8,062 bases of DNA from contig CAIQSY010000164.1 in the NCBI GenBank assembly GCA_903874585.1, positions 1 to 8,062 of the forward strand. The letters run 5' to 3'. The first letter of the stretch is position 1. Each line of letters starts with the position of its first letter. The position numbers were made by a program, and so were the translations under genes. Positions 6,971 to 8,062 of this stretch are shown here, piece after piece. Under the pieces are notes generated by a model. That model had not been told where the DNA came from. It made no database searches and saw only the letters and a list, made by a program, of their open reading frames with translations. This stretch comes from an uncultured Chlorobiaceae bacterium. Lineage in GTDB: Bacteria; Bacteroidota; Chlorobiia; Chlorobiales; Chlorobiaceae.

Positions 6971-6979
6971 TTAAGGATG
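6944..6979. repeat. Three tandem 12-bp repeats across the uvrC stop codon
   Basis: On the plus strand the units are CCTTTAAGGATG (6944-6955), CGTTTATGGATG (6956-6967) and TCTTTAAGGATG (6968-6979). Units 1 and 3 differ only at their first base; unit 2 differs from them at two or three positions. The third unit contains the last two sense codons (His, Pro) and the TAA stop of uvrC. Because 12 is a multiple of three, each unit repeats His-Pro-stop in the uvrC frame, giving three successive in-frame TAA codons. This looks like local slippage duplication of the gene end. Confidence 0.7.
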
Positions 6980-8062
6980 GTAAAAACGGTGGATAGCATC
7001 GGCGTTGTGTGCGCTTGTTACAGCCAGCAGCTCTTGGAGTGAGGCTTGTGCAACACCGTCAATCGAACCAAATTTTTCGAGTAATTTGAAGGCTGTTTTT
7101 TCACCAATACCGGCAATTGTTGTCAGCTCAGTTTGCAAGGTTCTTTCCGATCGCAGCTTGCGGTGATAGGTTATGGCAAAGCGGTGTGCTTCGTCGCGAA
7201 GTTGCTGAAGAAGCTTGAGCGCTGGTGATGTTTTTGGCAGGTTGAAGGGGTCGGATGAGTGCGGTGTAAAAATCTCCTCAATGCGTTTTGCAAGCCCGAT
7301 GACAGGAATCGAGAGTCCGAGAGCGTTCAGCGTTTGAAACGCGATGTTGACCTGTCCTTTGCCGCCATCAACCACAATAAGATCAGGCAGGGGAAGCTCT
7401 GTGGCAAGTGAGCCGCCATATCGCCGCTGAAGAACTTCATTCATGGCGGCGTAGTCGTCCGAACCCTCAAATGTGCGGAGCTTGAATTTCCGGTAATCTG
7501 ACTTTTTCGGTTTGCCTTTTTCAAAGCAGACCATCGAACTGACGTAATCCGTTCCTTGAAAGTGTGAGTTGTCGAAGCACTCGATGCGTTGCGGCAACGT
7601 TGGCAGATGCAGCAGCTCCTTGAGCGCCGTCAAACCAAAGTGTTCGCGTACAGCTTCGCCGCGTTTTTGCTTCTGGATGAGATACTCTTCGAGATGGTGG
7701 CGGGCATTCTGCCGGCACATCTCCACCAGATGCGCCTTTTCGCCAATTTGCGGCACCACAAAGCGGATGCTTTTTTTCTCCTCTTTCTCGGCAATAAAGG
7801 CGCGAAGAATCTCCTCTTCATCGGCGCTTATCGGTTCTTGCAGCAAAATTTCATCGGGCACGACATCCAGTGTTTCGAGATAGTACTTTTCCAGCGCTTT
7901 AAGCTGCAAACCCGACACGTTTTCGCCCTCGGTGTTGTTCATATAGATGCGCTGCGAGCCGAGTAGCTTGCCTTCGCGTATCTTGAAGACGACGCAACAG
8001 CCATCATCGTCGCCAGCGGCAACGGCAAACACATCGCGATCGAGTCCGTCGCCAGCTACAAC
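6971..8062 (-). CDS. uvrC: Excinuclease ABC subunit C, C-terminal part (gene runs off the right edge)
   Basis: UvrC makes the two incisions around a DNA lesion in UvrABC nucleotide excision repair. The window holds 363 residues from an open frame starting at the right edge; the GTG at 8032-8030 is an internal valine codon (in DRDVFAVAAGDDDG), not a start. Positions here are counted from the edge. Residues 1-40 form the family block around DRDVFAVA and VFKIREGKL. The RNase H-like endonuclease domain, which makes the 5' incision, shows ECFDNSH at 161-167 (Asp164), PDLIVVDGGKGQ at 226-237 (Asp232) and LRDEAHRFA at 288-296 (Asp290, His293). A helix-hairpin-helix pair follows at about 312-350 (IAGIGEKTAFKLLEKFGS). 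The N-terminal GIY-YIG nuclease domain and part of the UvrB-binding region would be outside the window. All visible catalytic residues are intact. Confidence 0.97.
   Translation of the reverse strand, partial: VVAGDGLDRDVFAVAAGDDDGCCVVFKIREGKLLGSQRIYMNNTEGENVSGLQLKALEKYYLETLDVVPDEILLQEPISADEEEILRAFIAEKEEKKSIRFVVPQIGEKAHLVEMCRQNARHHLEEYLIQKQKRGEAVREHFGLTALKELLHLPTLPQRIECFDNSHFQGTDYVSSMVCFEKGKPKKSDYRKFKLRTFEGSDDYAAMNEVLQRRYGGSLATELPLPDLIVVDGGKGQVNIAFQTLNALGLSIPVIGLAKRIEEIFTPHSSDPFNLPKTSPALKLLQQLRDEAHRFAITYHRKLRSERTLQTELTTIAGIGEKTAFKLLEKFGSIDGVAQASLQELLAVTSAHNADAIHRFYHP

Noticed and set aside
8030..8032. GTG as the start of the uvrC fragment
   Set aside because: The frame continues upstream to the window edge with UvrC-like sequence, and the codon falls inside the DRDVFAVA block of the family, so it is an internal valine.

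Overview
All ten genes that can be supported here lie on the minus strand, so transcription runs from high to low coordinates. The window looks like an ordinary core region of a free-living bacterial chromosome. There is no mobile element, CRISPR array, tRNA or rRNA. The protein sequences and the order uvrC - TPR protein - aroE - lspA - tatD resemble what I remember of green sulfur bacteria (Chlorobiales). This taxonomic call is memory-based inference and needs a database search. None of the nine visible start codons has a strong Shine-Dalgarno sequence.

Layout in transcription order. (1) 8062-6971 is the C-terminal part of uvrC, whose N-terminus lies beyond the right edge. It is followed by a 126-bp AT-rich spacer with a small tandem repeat at the uvrC stop codon. 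(2) 6844-3307 is a tightly packed cluster: a 465-residue tetratricopeptide-repeat protein, aroE (shikimate dehydrogenase), lspA (lipoprotein signal peptidase) and tatD (metal-dependent DNase). The junctions are a 4-nt overlap, a 4-nt gap and an 11-nt overlap, so this is very likely one operon. (3) A 129-bp spacer follows, with a weak hairpin and a candidate promoter. (4) 3177-1302 is a second cluster: a membrane-anchored TPR protein, a cyclophilin-type peptidyl-prolyl isomerase and a YggS/PLPBP-type pyridoxal-phosphate protein. (5) 1232-1 holds a purine nucleoside phosphorylase-family gene, followed after 15 bp by mtnA (methylthioribose-1-phosphate isomerase), cut by the left edge.

The most interesting point is the last pair. 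The phosphorylase has the overall framework of trimeric PNP. At two positions that separate PNP from 5'-methylthioadenosine phosphorylase it carries MTAP-like residues: Asp236 where human PNP has Asn243, and Ile248 where human PNP has His257. Its neighbour mtnA uses exactly the product an MTA phosphorylase would make. The pair therefore looks like a two-step methylthioadenosine (or 5'-deoxyadenosine) salvage module that automatic annotation would probably label as inosine/guanosine phosphorolysis.

No clearly new multi-gene system is visible. The remaining observations are modest: the repeat at the uvrC stop, a nine-fold strictly phased TPR array, and general absence of Shine-Dalgarno sites.
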